A stretch of DNA of 48,318 bases from the NCBI GenBank assembly GCA_947469635.1, contig CANIRG010000003.1, forward strand, positions 1-48,318. Direction: 5' to 3'. This DNA is from Rhodospirillales bacterium (lineage in GTDB: Bacteria > Pseudomonadota > Alphaproteobacteria > Reyranellales > Reyranellaceae). The notes under the pieces were generated by a model. It ran no database searches and was not told the DNA's origin. It saw only the letters and a program-made list of their open reading frames with translations. Made by a program: the position numbers and the translations under genes. Positions 31,958 through 40,688 of this stretch are shown here, piece by piece. Numbering within the stretch: position 1 is the first letter of the stretch; every line of letters starts with the position of its first letter.

Positions 31958-33835
31958 CTAGGCAGCGCCGAGCGCCGATGCGATCTGATAGGTGGCGAAG
32001 GCGGCGAGGTAGGCCAGCAGGAGCATGTAGCCGAAGGTGATCGCCATCCATTGCCAGCCGCCGGTCTCGCGGCGGATGACGGCGAGCGTCGAAGCGCATT
32101 GCGGCGCGAACACGTACCAGGCGAGCAGCGCCAGCGCCGTGGCGAGGCTCCACTGGCCGACCAGCGCCTGGCCGATCTTCTCGGCGGCGCCCTCGCCGGC
32201 ATCGATCGAATAGATCGTGCCGAGCGCACCGACCGCGACCTCGCGCGCGGCCATGCCCGGGATCAGCGCCACGTTGATCTGCCAGTTGAAGCCGAGCGGC
32301 GCGGTCAGCGGCTCGATGGCATGGCCGATCATGGCGGCCAGGCTGTAGGTGATCGCCGGTCCCGTGGCGCCATCCGGCGGCTGCGGGAACGACGCCAGCA
32401 GCCAGATCAGGATCATCATGGCGAGGATGGTGGTGCCGGCGCGCTGCAGGAAGGCGAGCGCGCGCGACCACACGCCGAACAGCAGGCTCTTGGCCTGCGG
32501 CAGCTTGTAGTCCGGCATCTCCAGCATGAAGGGCTCGCCGATCGAGCCGCGCCAGAACAGCCGCTTGACCACGAACGAGACGGTGAGCGCGCCGGCGATG
32601 CCCGCCGCATAGAGGCCGAACATCACCAGCCCCTGCAGGCCGAGGACGCCCCAGACCTCGCGGTCGGGAATGAAGGCCGAGATGATCAGCGTGTAGACCG
32701 GAATGCGTGCCGAGCAGGTCATCAGCGGCGCCACCAGGATGGTGGTGAGCCGGTCGCGCCTGTCGTCGATCACGCGCGTGGCCATGATGCCGGGAATGGC
32801 GCAGGCGAAGGAGGACAGCAGCGGGATGAAGGCGCGGCCGTGCAGGCCGGCGCCGCCCATGATCCTGTCCATCAGGAAGGCCGCGCGCGCCATGTAGCCC
32901 AGGTCTTCGAGCACCAGGATGAAGAAGAACAGGATGATGATCTGCGGCAGGAAGACGATCACGCTGCCGACGCCGGCGATGAGGCCGTCCTTGAGGAAGC
33001 TCTTGAGCAGCGCGGGCAACGGCAGCTCGCCCACCGCCGCGCCGAGCCAGGTGAAGCCCGTGGAGATCGCCTCCATCAGCGGCTTCGCCCAGGCGAACAC
33101 CGCCTGGAACATCACGAACAGGATGGCGAGCAGGATCACCAGCCCCAGCACCGGATGCAGCAGGATCGAATCGGCGCGCTTGGTGCCTTCATCGCGGCGA
33201 TCCGGCGCGCGCACGGCAAGACGCAGGATGCGGTCGGCGTCGCGCTGGGCGCCGCGCAAGGCGGCCGCATCTGGGGGCTGCCAGTCGGCGGTCGTCGGCG
33301 GCGGCAGATGCGCCAGCACCCGGTCGAGCTCGCCCAGCAGCGCCTCGGTGCCGCCGCGCCGCACCGCCACCGAGCTCACCACCGGCACGCCGAGCTCGAT
33401 CGACAGGCGCGCGACGTCGACCTCGATGCCGCGGCGGCGGGCGATGTCCATCATGTTGAGCGCCAGCATCACCGGCCGGCCGACATGCTTCAGCTCGAGC
33501 ACCAGCCGCAGCGCCAGGCGAAGGTTGGCGGCATCGCCGACGCAGACGATCAGGTCCGGCGCACCCTCGCCTTCCAATCGGCCGAGGACGGCATCGCGCG
33601 TGATCTCCTCGTCGGGGGAGCGTGCGCGCAGGGAATAGGTGCCGGGCAGGTCGACGAGCTGCACCGCGTGGCCGGCCGGCGTGGCGAGCCGACCGATCTT
33701 CTTTTCCACAGTGACGCCGGGATAGTTGGCGACCTTCTGCCGGCTGCCGGTCAGCGTGTTGAACAGCGCCGTCTTGCCGCAATTGGGATTGCCGACCAGC
33801 GCGACGGTCGGTGCGAGCTCGCTGCTGGCGTTCAT
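31958..33835 (-). CDS. feoB: Ferrous iron transporter FeoB
   Basis: 625-residue protein with an N-terminal G domain and a C-terminal membrane domain. The G1 loop is GNPNCGKT at residues 15-22, G3 VDLPGTYSLRAR, and G4 ALNMMD. The transport core has PQIIILFFFILVLEDLGYMA, FACAIPGIMATRVIDDRRDR and the cysteine motif MTCSARIPVY. It lacks the long C-terminal extension of E. coli FeoB (773 residues), so it is a short form. ATG 33835 overlaps the feoA stop by four bases. It imports Fe(II) across the inner membrane. Confidence 0.96.
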   Translation of the reverse strand: MNASSELAPTVALVGNPNCGKTALFNTLTGSRQKVANYPGVTVEKKIGRLATPAGHAVQLVDLPGTYSLRARSPDEEITRDAVLGRLEGEGAPDLIVCVGDAANLRLALRLVLELKHVGRPVMLALNMMDIARRRGIEVDVARLSIELGVPVVSSVAVRRGGTEALLGELDRVLAHLPPPTTADWQPPDAAALRGAQRDADRILRLAVRAPDRRDEGTKRADSILLHPVLGLVILLAILFVMFQAVFAWAKPLMEAISTGFTWLGAAVGELPLPALLKSFLKDGLIAGVGSVIVFLPQIIILFFFILVLEDLGYMARAAFLMDRIMGGAGLHGRAFIPLLSSFACAIPGIMATRVIDDRRDRLTTILVAPLMTCSARIPVYTLIISAFIPDREVWGVLGLQGLVMFGLYAAGIAGALTVSFVVKRLFWRGSIGEPFMLEMPDYKLPQAKSLLFGVWSRALAFLQRAGTTILAMMILIWLLASFPQPPDGATGPAITYSLAAMIGHAIEPLTAPLGFNWQINVALIPGMAAREVAVGALGTIYSIDAGEGAAEKIGQALVGQWSLATALALLAWYVFAPQCASTLAVIRRETGGWQWMAITFGYMLLLAYLAAFATYQIASALGAA

Positions 33836-34113
33836 GACGATGTTTCCTCGGTGACCACGATCGCCATGGCCTCGCGCCGCCTGAGCGCGATGGTGGAGGC
33901 GGCAACACGGATGGCGATAGGGTCGGCACCGAACAGGCCCTGATGCAGCAGCTCGACCGTCGCGCCCTCGACGAAGCCCAGTTCGAGCAGGCGGCGCTCC
34001 AGCTCCTCGGACGGCAGGCCGGTGCCGGGCGCCCGGCTCATGTCGAGGGCAAGAATGCGGCCGCGGAATCCCACGCGCGCATCGCCCAATGCTATGGTTG
34101 GAAGATTGGTCAT
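33832..34113 (-). CDS. feoA: FeoA-like protein
   Basis: 93-residue cytoplasmic SH3-like protein that supports FeoB. It begins LPTIALGDARVGFRGRILAL and contains ELERRLLELGFVEGATVELL, then FGADPIAIRVAASTIALRRR and EAMAIVV, the FeoA domain across its full length. The stop codon overlaps the feoB start by four bases. ATG 34113 lacks a strong ribosome site, but no better start is available. The gene is divergent from the hydrolase at 34150. Confidence 0.93.
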   Translation of the reverse strand: MTNLPTIALGDARVGFRGRILALDMSRAPGTGLPSEELERRLLELGFVEGATVELLHQGLFGADPIAIRVAASTIALRRREAMAIVVTEETSS

Positions 34114-34134
34114 TGCGAGTGCTTCGTAATAGCA
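34114..34134. promoter_or_regulatory. Possible iron-responsive operator between feoA and hydrolase
   Basis: TGCGAGTGC ... GTAATAGCA is an imperfect dyad with TGC and GCA ends, matching at 6 of 9 positions per arm. It directly adjoins the feoA start. Alphaproteobacterial Fur/Irr sites can have TGC...GCA ends, but this match is loose. Confidence 0.25.
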
Positions 34135-34149
34135 CAGGGTGGAGGGGAC

Positions 34150-34860
34150 ATGGCATCGGTTGTTTTGGCGCATGGCGCTTGGTCGGCGGCCTGGGCGTGG
34201 AAGAAGATGCGGCCGCTGCTGCGGGCCGCCGGACATGAATTCTTCTCGCCGACCTATACCGGGCTCGGCCAGCGGGCCCATTTGGCACGCCCGGAGGTCG
34301 ATCTCGACACCCACATCCAGGATGTGCTCGCCACCCTCGAGTTCGAGGACCTGACGGACGTCACCCTGCTCGGTCATTCCTACGGCGGCATGGTCGCCAC
34401 GGGCGTCGCCGACAAGGCGCAGGGCCGTATCGCCCGTATCGTCTATATCGACGCCTTCGCGCCCAAGGACGGGCAAAGCCTGTTCGACCTGGTCGGGCCC
34501 AAGGCCGAGGCCAACATGCGATTGGGAGCGGCGAAGGACGGCGACGGCTGGCGCCTGCCGATCAACGCAATGCCGCCCGACACCGCGCCCGAGGATGTGG
34601 CCTGGGCAAGCCCGCGCCGCCGCCCGCAGCCGATCAAGACCTTCGAGCAGAAGATCAGGCTCGAGTCCAAGGAGGCGCCACCGCCGCGCTATTATATCTA
34701 CGCCAGGAAGAACGGACCGGGCGACGTGTTCCGCCAGTTCGGCGAGCGAGCCAAGAGCGAGACCGGCTGGAGCTACTACGACATCGACGCCAGCCACAAT
34801 CCGCACATCACCTGCCCCGACGTGCTGATGAAGCTCCTCGCGGAGATCATGGCAAAATGA
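34150..34860 (+). CDS. Small alpha/beta hydrolase
   Basis: 236-residue alpha/beta hydrolase of the salicylate-esterase or methylesterase-like type. The start VVLAHGAWSAAWAWKK includes the oxyanion motif HGAW, TLLGHSYGGMVATG holds the serine elbow, and DASHNPHITCPDVLM carries the catalytic histidine late in the chain. GTGGAGGGGAC precedes ATG 34150. Its stop overlaps the CoA-transferase start by four bases, so the two act together, probably on an ester or thioester substrate. Confidence 0.9.
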   Translation: MASVVLAHGAWSAAWAWKKMRPLLRAAGHEFFSPTYTGLGQRAHLARPEVDLDTHIQDVLATLEFEDLTDVTLLGHSYGGMVATGVADKAQGRIARIVYIDAFAPKDGQSLFDLVGPKAEANMRLGAAKDGDGWRLPINAMPPDTAPEDVAWASPRRRPQPIKTFEQKIRLESKEAPPPRYYIYARKNGPGDVFRQFGERAKSETGWSYYDIDASHNPHITCPDVLMKLLAEIMAK

Positions 34861-36233
34861 GCGAGAGCCTGACCTACGACGTGCTGGGCCTGCTCGGCCG
34901 GCAGAAGCGCGCCGACGATTCGCTCGCCTACACCAATGGCGAGGATCCGGTGTTCGTGTCCCCCTGGCGCCTCGCCCTTGCGGGCTCCGCGTCGCTCGGT
35001 GCGGTGGGGCTCGCTCTGTCCGATCTCTGGCGCCTCAAGACCGGCAAGCCGCAATCCGTGACGATCGACCGCCACGCCGCCACAGCCTCGCTGCGCTCCA
35101 ACACCTACGTGATGCAGAACGGCAAGAAGCCGGTGTCGTGGGATCCGCTGGCCGGCCACTATCCAACGCGCGACGGCCGCACGATGTTCCTGCACACCAA
35201 CCATCCGCACCATCGCGAAGGCGCGCTGCGCATCTCCGGCGCAAAGGAAGCCACCCGCGAGGCGCTGGCCGAGGCGGTGGCGAAATGGGATGGCCTCGCC
35301 ATCGAGGAGGCGATCGCGGCAGGCGGCTGCGTCGGCGGCCTCTCGCGCAGCCGCGAGGAATGGAACGCCCATCCGCACGGCATCGCGGTGGCGAAGTTGC
35401 CGCTGCTCGACATCGTCAAGATCGGCGACGCGCCGGCACGGCCGCTGCCCCAAGGAGACCGGCCGCTTTCAGGCGTGCGCACGCTCGATCTCACGCGCGT
35501 GCTGGCCGGCCCGACCAGCGGCCGCGTGCTGGCGGAGAATGGCGCCGAGGTGCTGCATGTCGCGGCGCCGCATCTGCCGTATCAAACCGAAATCCTGATG
35601 GATACTGGCCACGGCAAGCGCTGCGCCTGGATCGACCTGCGCGAGCCGGCCGGCATCGCGACCCTCGAAGGGCTGGTGCGTGAGGCCGACATCTTCACCC
35701 AGGGCTACCGTCCGGGCACGCTCGCCACGCGCGGCTTCGCGCCCGAACGCCTGGCCGAGCTGCGGCCCGGCATCGTGTGCGTCTCGATCTGCGCCTACGG
35801 CCACGAGGGCCCCTGGTCCGACCGCCGCGGCTTCGATTCGATCGTGCAGAACGTGACCGGGCTTGCCGCCACGCAAGGCTCGCTCGCCCAGCCGCGCAAC
35901 CTGCCGGTCCAGGCCAACGATTATATCGCCGGCTACCTCGCGGCACTCGGCGCCATGGTGGCGCTCGCCCGCCGTGTCGAGCAGGGCGGCTCGTGGCTGG
36001 TGCGCGTGTCCTTGGTCCAGGTCGCGCACTGGATCGCGAGCCTTGGCACGATCGACGGCACCGCCGGTCAAAAGGAACTGCCCGACGCGGAGCTGGCGAA
36101 GCTGCTGATGGAAAGCGACGGCCCCTTCGGCCATCTGCGCCACCTCAAGCCCGTCGTGCAGCTCAGCGAGACCCCCGCTTTCTACGCCCGCCCGGCCGAA
36201 CCGCTCGGCACCTCGCCAGCGCGGTGGGCTTGA
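34857..36233 (+). CDS. CaiB/BaiF-family CoA-transferase, permuted order
   Basis: 458-residue family III CoA-transferase. The usual family start, SGVRTLDLTRVLAGPTSGRV, appears only at about residue 204, whereas the first 200 residues resemble the C-terminal part of standard members (SVTIDRHAATASLRSNTYVM, DGRTMFLHTNHPHHREGALR, SRSREEWNAHPHGIAVAKLP). The two halves therefore look exchanged. Later motifs are IFTQGYRPGTLATRGFAPER, GIVCVSICAYGHEGPWSDRR and WLVRVSLVQVAHWIASLG. I know of similar long CoA-transferases in this bacterial group, so the order may be natural. It is coupled to the hydrolase; acceptor and donor acids are unknown. Confidence 0.87.
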   Translation: MSESLTYDVLGLLGRQKRADDSLAYTNGEDPVFVSPWRLALAGSASLGAVGLALSDLWRLKTGKPQSVTIDRHAATASLRSNTYVMQNGKKPVSWDPLAGHYPTRDGRTMFLHTNHPHHREGALRISGAKEATREALAEAVAKWDGLAIEEAIAAGGCVGGLSRSREEWNAHPHGIAVAKLPLLDIVKIGDAPARPLPQGDRPLSGVRTLDLTRVLAGPTSGRVLAENGAEVLHVAAPHLPYQTEILMDTGHGKRCAWIDLREPAGIATLEGLVREADIFTQGYRPGTLATRGFAPERLAELRPGIVCVSICAYGHEGPWSDRRGFDSIVQNVTGLAATQGSLAQPRNLPVQANDYIAGYLAALGAMVALARRVEQGGSWLVRVSLVQVAHWIASLGTIDGTAGQKELPDAELAKLLMESDGPFGHLRHLKPVVQLSETPAFYARPAEPLGTSPARWA

Positions 36234-36257
36234 ATTAGCTAATCTCGTTAGCTAATT
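36233..36257. promoter_or_regulatory. Palindromic operator of the toxin-antitoxin pair
   Basis: AATTAGCTAA (36233-36242) and TTAGCTAATT (36248-36257) form a perfect 10-bp inverted repeat around TCTCG. Each arm also contains the self-palindrome TTAGCTAA. It begins on the last base of the CoA-transferase stop codon and ends seven bases before the antitoxin ATG. This is the usual position of an autoregulatory Phd operator. The AT richness stands out against the surrounding DNA. Confidence 0.7.
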
Positions 36258-36264
36258 TTTCATC

Positions 36265-36498
36265 ATGCCTACCTTCACCATCCATACCGCCAAGACGAAC
36301 CTCTCCAAGCTCATTGCCCGTGCCGAAGCGGGCGAGGAAATTGTGCTCGCCCGCGGAAAGGCCCCGGCAGTCAGGCTTGTGCCCGTCAGTTCCAAGCCTG
36401 AGCCAAAGCGAAAATTCGGCGCCCTCAAGGGCAAGATCAAGATCGGCCCTGAGTTTTTTGAGCCGCTGCCTGAGGAAGAGCTGAAGCTCTGGGAGTGA
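36265..36498 (+). CDS. Phd/YefM-family antitoxin
   Basis: 77-residue antitoxin of the Phd/YefM type. The N-terminal DNA-binding fold is TIHTAKTNLSKLIARAEAGE followed by EIVLARGKAPAVRLVP, with the typical KT.LS.L pattern. The C-terminal tail (FGALKGKIKIGPEFFEPLPE) would bind and block the PIN toxin. It should repress its own promoter at the dyad just upstream. No strong ribosome site is seen before ATG 36265, so initiation may depend on upstream translation or a leaderless start. Its stop overlaps the toxin start. Confidence 0.93.
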   Translation: MPTFTIHTAKTNLSKLIARAEAGEEIVLARGKAPAVRLVPVSSKPEPKRKFGALKGKIKIGPEFFEPLPEEELKLWE

Positions 36499-36887
36499 CC
36501 TTGCGTCTTCTTTTGGATACCCACGCCTTTCTCTGGTGGCTCGCCGGTCATCCATCCCTGTCACGAAAAGCTCGAAGCGAGATCCTGGACGGAGCATCCG
36601 ATGTGTTCGTCAGTACGGTCTCTGCGTGGGAAATCGCGACCAAATATCGGCTGGGCAAGCTCCCTGAAGCCGACATTGTTGCGCGCGATGTCATCACAAG
36701 CATTGAGGGTCAGCGTTTCGTGCCACTTCCAGTGTCGGTGGCCCATGGGCAGGCGGCAGGCGCGCTTCCCGGTTTCCATCGCGACCCTTTCGATCGCATG
36801 CTGATCGCCCAGGCGATGCTCGAAGATATGACGCTCGTCTCCAACGAGCAGACCTTCGATGCCTATGGCGTAAAGCGTCTCTGGTAG
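36495..36887 (+). CDS. PIN-domain toxin (VapC-like)
   Basis: 130-residue PIN ribonuclease. Acidic site residues are visible in LLLDTHAFLWWLAGHPSLSR (first Asp), VSAWEIATKYRLGKL (Glu) and GFHRDPFDRMLIAQAMLED (Asp). The WEIA and DPFDR motifs match the group partnered with Phd antitoxins. GTG 36495 overlaps the antitoxin stop by four bases; a TTG three codons later is an alternative. Expected to be a site-specific RNase that slows growth when released from the antitoxin. Confidence 0.93.
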   Translation: MTLRLLLDTHAFLWWLAGHPSLSRKARSEILDGASDVFVSTVSAWEIATKYRLGKLPEADIVARDVITSIEGQRFVPLPVSVAHGQAAGALPGFHRDPFDRMLIAQAMLEDMTLVSNEQTFDAYGVKRLW

Positions 36888-36897
36888 GAAAATCTTC

Positions 36898-37512
36898 ATG
36901 TCCGACACCATCGCCACCATCGCCGAACTGGAAGCGCTGTACGGCACGCCGATCGAAGCCGCGACCGTCAAGGAAGGGGACTACATCACGCCGCACTATC
37001 GGGCCTATATCGAGGCCTCGCCCTTCGCCACCCTGGCGACCTCGGGGCCGGAAGGGCTCGACTGCTCGCCGCGCGGCGATCGGCCGGGCTTCGTGCGCGT
37101 CCACGACGACAAGACGGTGATGCTGCCCGACCGGCACGGCAACAACCGGATCGATTCGCTGCGCAACATCGTGCGCGATCCGCGCGTGGCGCTGCTGTTC
37201 CTGATCCCGGGCTTCGGCAACACCTTGCGCGTCAACGGTCGTGCCCATCTCAGCGTCGCGCCCGAACTGCTCGCCTCCTTTGCCGTGGAGGACAAGCCGC
37301 CGCGCTCGGTCATGGTGATGGAAGTCGACGCCGTCTACTTCCAGTGCGCCCGCGCGCTGGTGCGCTCGAAGCTCTGGGAGGTGGCAAGCCATGTCGACCC
37401 GAAGAGCCTGCCCAGCGCCGGCCAGATCCTGGCGACGTTGAGCCGTGATCGCGTCGGCGGCGAGAGCTACGACCGTGAATGGCCGGGGCGCGCCGCCAAG
37501 ACGATGTGGTGA
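36898..37512 (+). CDS. PPOX-type FMN-binding flavoprotein
   Basis: 204-residue member of the pyridoxamine 5'-phosphate oxidase-like fold, of the MSMEG_1061 type. Visible features are SPFATLATSGPEGLDCSPRG (flavin-binding strand), RIDSLRNIVRDPRVALLFLI and RVNGRAHLSVAPELLASFAV, with a late WPGRAAKTMW. These proteins bind FMN or F420 and reduce small molecules; the substrate is unknown. It follows the toxin by ten bases and could share transcripts. It converges with otsA, stop to stop within four bases. Confidence 0.92.
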   Translation: MSDTIATIAELEALYGTPIEAATVKEGDYITPHYRAYIEASPFATLATSGPEGLDCSPRGDRPGFVRVHDDKTVMLPDRHGNNRIDSLRNIVRDPRVALLFLIPGFGNTLRVNGRAHLSVAPELLASFAVEDKPPRSVMVMEVDAVYFQCARALVRSKLWEVASHVDPKSLPSAGQILATLSRDRVGGESYDREWPGRAAKTMW

Positions 37513-37515
37513 GGC

Positions 37516-38904
37516 CTATGCCGCCACGCGCGGCAGGCTGCGTGCGGCCAGCGCGTCGATGAAGCGCCGGCAATAGGCGCGGGCGTTGGTGCGATACACC
37601 TTCTCTTTCAGCGCGACGTGGCGCTCCTTGCGTTCCGGCAAGGGCATGGTGAGCGCAAGATGCATAGCGTCGGCGATGGCATCGGGATCGAACGGATTGA
37701 CGATCAGCGCCTCGGTGAGCTCGTGCGCCGCCCCGGCAAACTGCGACAGCACCAGCACGCCGGGATCCGCATCCGGCTGGGCGGCGACGAATTCCTTGGC
37801 CACGAGATTCATGCCATCGCGCAGCGGCGTCACCAGCGCGATGCGGCCGATGCGGTAGAGACCCGCCAGCGTGGCACGCGGCGCGGCGCGGGTGCTGTAG
37901 CGCAGCGGGGTCCAGTCGAACTCCGAGAAGCGGCCGTTGACCTTGCCGCTCAGCCGGTCGAGCTCGGTGCGCAGCTTGCGATATTCGTCGACCTCCTCGC
38001 GCGAACGGGGGCAGACCTGGAGATAATGGATCTTGCGCCGATGCTCGGGATGGCGCTCGAGCAGCCTGGCATAGGCCTCGAACCGGTGCGGCAGGCCCTT
38101 GGAATAGTCCATCCGGTCGACGCCGATGGCGAGCGCGCGACCCGACAGGCTGCCGGCCAGACGCTGCACCTGCGGATCGGCGGCGACAGAGCGCTCGGCC
38201 TCGTGCGCGAAGGACTCCGCGTCGATACCGATCGGATCGGCGAAGACACGCACCACGCGACCATCGAGCCGCACCCATTCGCCGTCGACCGACGCGCCGA
38301 GCAGGCGTTGGGCGCAATCGCGGAAATCGCGCGCATGCTCCTCGGTCTGGAAGCCGACGAGATCGTAGGCGCAGAGATCAGCCACCAGTTCGCGCGCGAC
38401 CGGCACCGCCTCGAGCATCGACGGCGGCACGAAGGGGACATGCAGGAAGAAGCCGAGCGGCCCCCGGAATCCCTGGGCGCGCAGCATGCGGCCCAGCGGT
38501 ATGAGGTGATAGTCGTGCGCCCATACCGTATCGGCCGGTTGCAGCACCTGGCCCAGAGACTCGGCGAAGCTTTGGTTTACCGAGAGATAGCCGCGATAGT
38601 CCTCGCGACGGAAATGCATGAGGCCGAGCCGGAAATGCAGCAACGGCCACAGGACACCGTTGGCGAAGCCGACATAGAAGCTGCGGTAGGCCTCCGAGGT
38701 GAGATCGATGGTGGCGTAGGTGACACCGCGCGCCTCGACCAGCGACGGCTGGGCCGACGGTTCGGGGGTGAGCCGCCCGCTCCAGCCGAACCACATCGCG
38801 CCCGGCGTCATCAGGTCGCGCAATGCCACGGCGAGGCCGCCGGCCTGGGTGCTCCGGGCTTTGGGAATGGGGACACGGTTCGAGACGATCACGAGGCGTG
38901 CCAT
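37516..38904 (-). CDS. otsA: Trehalose-6-phosphate synthase OtsA
   Basis: 462-residue GT20 glycosyltransferase joining UDP-glucose and glucose-6-phosphate. Key motifs are [12 protein letters not shown] with glycine loop (QAGGLAVAL), [18 protein letters not shown] with the catalytic histidine, [40 protein letters not shown] and [25 protein letters not shown] precedes ATG 38904. The start overlaps the GH15 gene end by 16 bases. Last gene of the otsB-GH15-otsA operon. Confidence 0.96.
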   Translation of the reverse strand: MARLVIVSNRVPIPKARSTQAGGLAVALRDLMTPGAMWFGWSGRLTPEPSAQPSLVEARGVTYATIDLTSEAYRSFYVGFANGVLWPLLHFRLGLMHFRREDYRGYLSVNQSFAESLGQVLQPADTVWAHDYHLIPLGRMLRAQGFRGPLGFFLHVPFVPPSMLEAVPVARELVADLCAYDLVGFQTEEHARDFRDCAQRLLGASVDGEWVRLDGRVVRVFADPIGIDAESFAHEAERSVAADPQVQRLAGSLSGRALAIGVDRMDYSKGLPHRFEAYARLLERHPEHRRKIHYLQVCPRSREEVDEYRKLRTELDRLSGKVNGRFSEFDWTPLRYSTRAAPRATLAGLYRIGRIALVTPLRDGMNLVAKEFVAAQPDADPGVLVLSQFAGAAHELTEALIVNPFDPDAIADAMHLALTMPLPERKERHVALKEKVYRTNARAYCRRFIDALAARSLPRVAA

Positions 38905-40688
38905 AGACCCTCCTCCCAGCTCCGTGACAGCCGCATCGCCGACAGGATCAGCCCGACCTGCGAATAGGTTTGCGGAAAGTTGCCCCACAGCTCGCCGGTG
39001 CGCGGATCGACATCCTCCGACAGCAGCCCGACGTGGTTGCGGCAGCCCAGCACATGGTTGAACAGCTCCAGCGCCTCCTCGCGGCGCCCCACGCTCACCA
39101 GCGCGTCGATGTACCAGAAGGTGCAGAGCAGGAAGGCGTTGGACGGCGCGCCGAAATCGTCGGCCTCGACGTAACGCATGATGAAGCCGTTCTTCATCAG
39201 GCGCTTGGCGGCGACGTCGAGGGTGGCGCTGAAGCGGGGATCGTCGGACCGCAGCAGCCCGATCTCCGGCAGCACCAGGCTCGACGCATCCATCATGTCG
39301 CGGTCGAGCGTGCCGGAGATCCAGCCCTCGCTGGTCGTGGCGCGCTGGAGGATCTCCTGACGCAGCACGCCCGCGCGACCCAACCATTCGCGGGCCTCCG
39401 AATCGACGCCGACGCGCCGGGCGATCATGCCGAGGCGGTGCTGGGCCGACCAGCACATGCCAGCAGAGAAGGTATGCACTTCCTCGCGTTCACGGTATTC
39501 CCAAAGACCCGCGTCGGGAGTCAACGCCGCACGATGGGCTTCGTTGCCGACGACGCAGAGCTTGCGATACAGCTCCATGTCGCCCTGCCGCGGCAGGCGC
39601 TCGTCCCAGAACATCTGCGCCGCCGTCATCACCATCGAGCCGTAGGTGTCGTTCTGACGCTGGCCGACGGCGGCATTGCCGATACGCACAGGCCCGAAGC
39701 CGCGATAGCCGGGCAGCGAACCGACGATGCGCTCCGTCGTGTCGTTGCCCGGCGCGATCGGGAACAAGGGCGCGATCATGTCGGGCGCGCCGTGCGAGCT
39801 GCCGGCCTCGACGATGTCGACGATGAAACGCACGAAGCTTTCCATGGTCCGTGTCGCCGAGAGGCGATTGAGCGCCGTCACCGTGAAGAAGGCATCGCGC
39901 AGCCAGGAGAAGCGGTAGTCCCAGGTGCGCGGCGTGCCGGCCGCTTCCGGGATCGAGGTGGTGAGCGCGGCCAGGACAGCGCCGGTGTCCTCGTAGCTGC
40001 ACAGCTTCAACGTGATGGCGGCGCGGATCACCGCGGCCTGCCAGTCGAACGGGATGTGGAGGTCGCGCACCCAGCTGTGCCAGTAGTCCTCGGTCTCTGC
40101 GAGGAAAGTTCGGGTGATCGAATCCGGACTGTCCGGCACGCTTTCGTCGGCACCGACGAGAAACGTCAGCGGCCGGTCGAGCGAGAACTCGGTCTCGTGC
40201 AGCACGTAGTTGATCGAGGCATCGGTAGTGAGCCGCAGCACCGAGGCCTCGCTGAAGAAGCGAACATGGTTGCTGCCGCTGGTGATCTGCGGCTTCAAAG
40301 CGCCGTAGTTGAAGGTCGGACGCAGGCGCACGGTGACGCGCGGCCGGCCGGAGATCGGCTCGATGCGGCGCACCAGCATGGGCGGGCGGAACATGCGGCC
40401 GAAGCGCCGGAAGCGCGGCGCGAAATCGACGATGCGCATGGTGCCGCCCGCGCCCTCGATGATCGTTTCGAGGACGGCGGTGTTGGGAAGGTAGCGCTGG
40501 CGGCCCGGCTTACCGCCGGTCACCGCCGCTTCCATGAAGCCGCCCGTGGGCTCGTTGCCGCCCAGCAGGGCATTGAAAACCGGATCGCCGTCCAGCCTGC
40601 CCAGACCGTGCCAGACATGTCGCCCGTTGCGATCGATCAGGCTGGCGATGGCGCAGTTGCCGATGACGCCGAGATCGAGCGTGCTCAC
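38889..40688 (-). CDS. Glycoside hydrolase family 15 protein
   Basis: 599-residue GH15 enzyme, glucoamylase/trehalase type. The N-terminal domain starts LDLGVIGNCAIASLIDRNGR followed by DPVFNALLGG, and the (alpha/alpha)6 barrel contains TPRTWDYRFSWLRDAFFTVT, GYRGFGPVRIGNAAVGQRQN and AYVEADDFGAPSNAFLL-like segments. Members next to otsA and otsB may cleave trehalose or glucans. Which it does here is not set by the sequence. It lies between otsB and otsA, overlapping otsB by four bases and otsA by 16, so it belongs to trehalose control. Confidence 0.93.
   Translation of the reverse strand: MSTLDLGVIGNCAIASLIDRNGRHVWHGLGRLDGDPVFNALLGGNEPTGGFMEAAVTGGKPGRQRYLPNTAVLETIIEGAGGTMRIVDFAPRFRRFGRMFRPPMLVRRIEPISGRPRVTVRLRPTFNYGALKPQITSGSNHVRFFSEASVLRLTTDASINYVLHETEFSLDRPLTFLVGADESVPDSPDSITRTFLAETEDYWHSWVRDLHIPFDWQAAVIRAAITLKLCSYEDTGAVLAALTTSIPEAAGTPRTWDYRFSWLRDAFFTVTALNRLSATRTMESFVRFIVDIVEAGSSHGAPDMIAPLFPIAPGNDTTERIVGSLPGYRGFGPVRIGNAAVGQRQNDTYGSMVMTAAQMFWDERLPRQGDMELYRKLCVVGNEAHRAALTPDAGLWEYREREEVHTFSAGMCWSAQHRLGMIARRVGVDSEAREWLGRAGVLRQEILQRATTSEGWISGTLDRDMMDASSLVLPEIGLLRSDDPRFSATLDVAAKRLMKNGFIMRYVEADDFGAPSNAFLLCTFWYIDALVSVGRREEALELFNHVLGCRNHVGLLSEDVDPRTGELWGNFPQTYSQVGLILSAMRLSRSWEEGLWHAS

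Noticed and set aside
31919-33943. 674-residue plus-strand open frame over feoB
   Set aside because: Antisense to a clear FeoB; its protein is Arg/Gln/His-rich without any family pattern.
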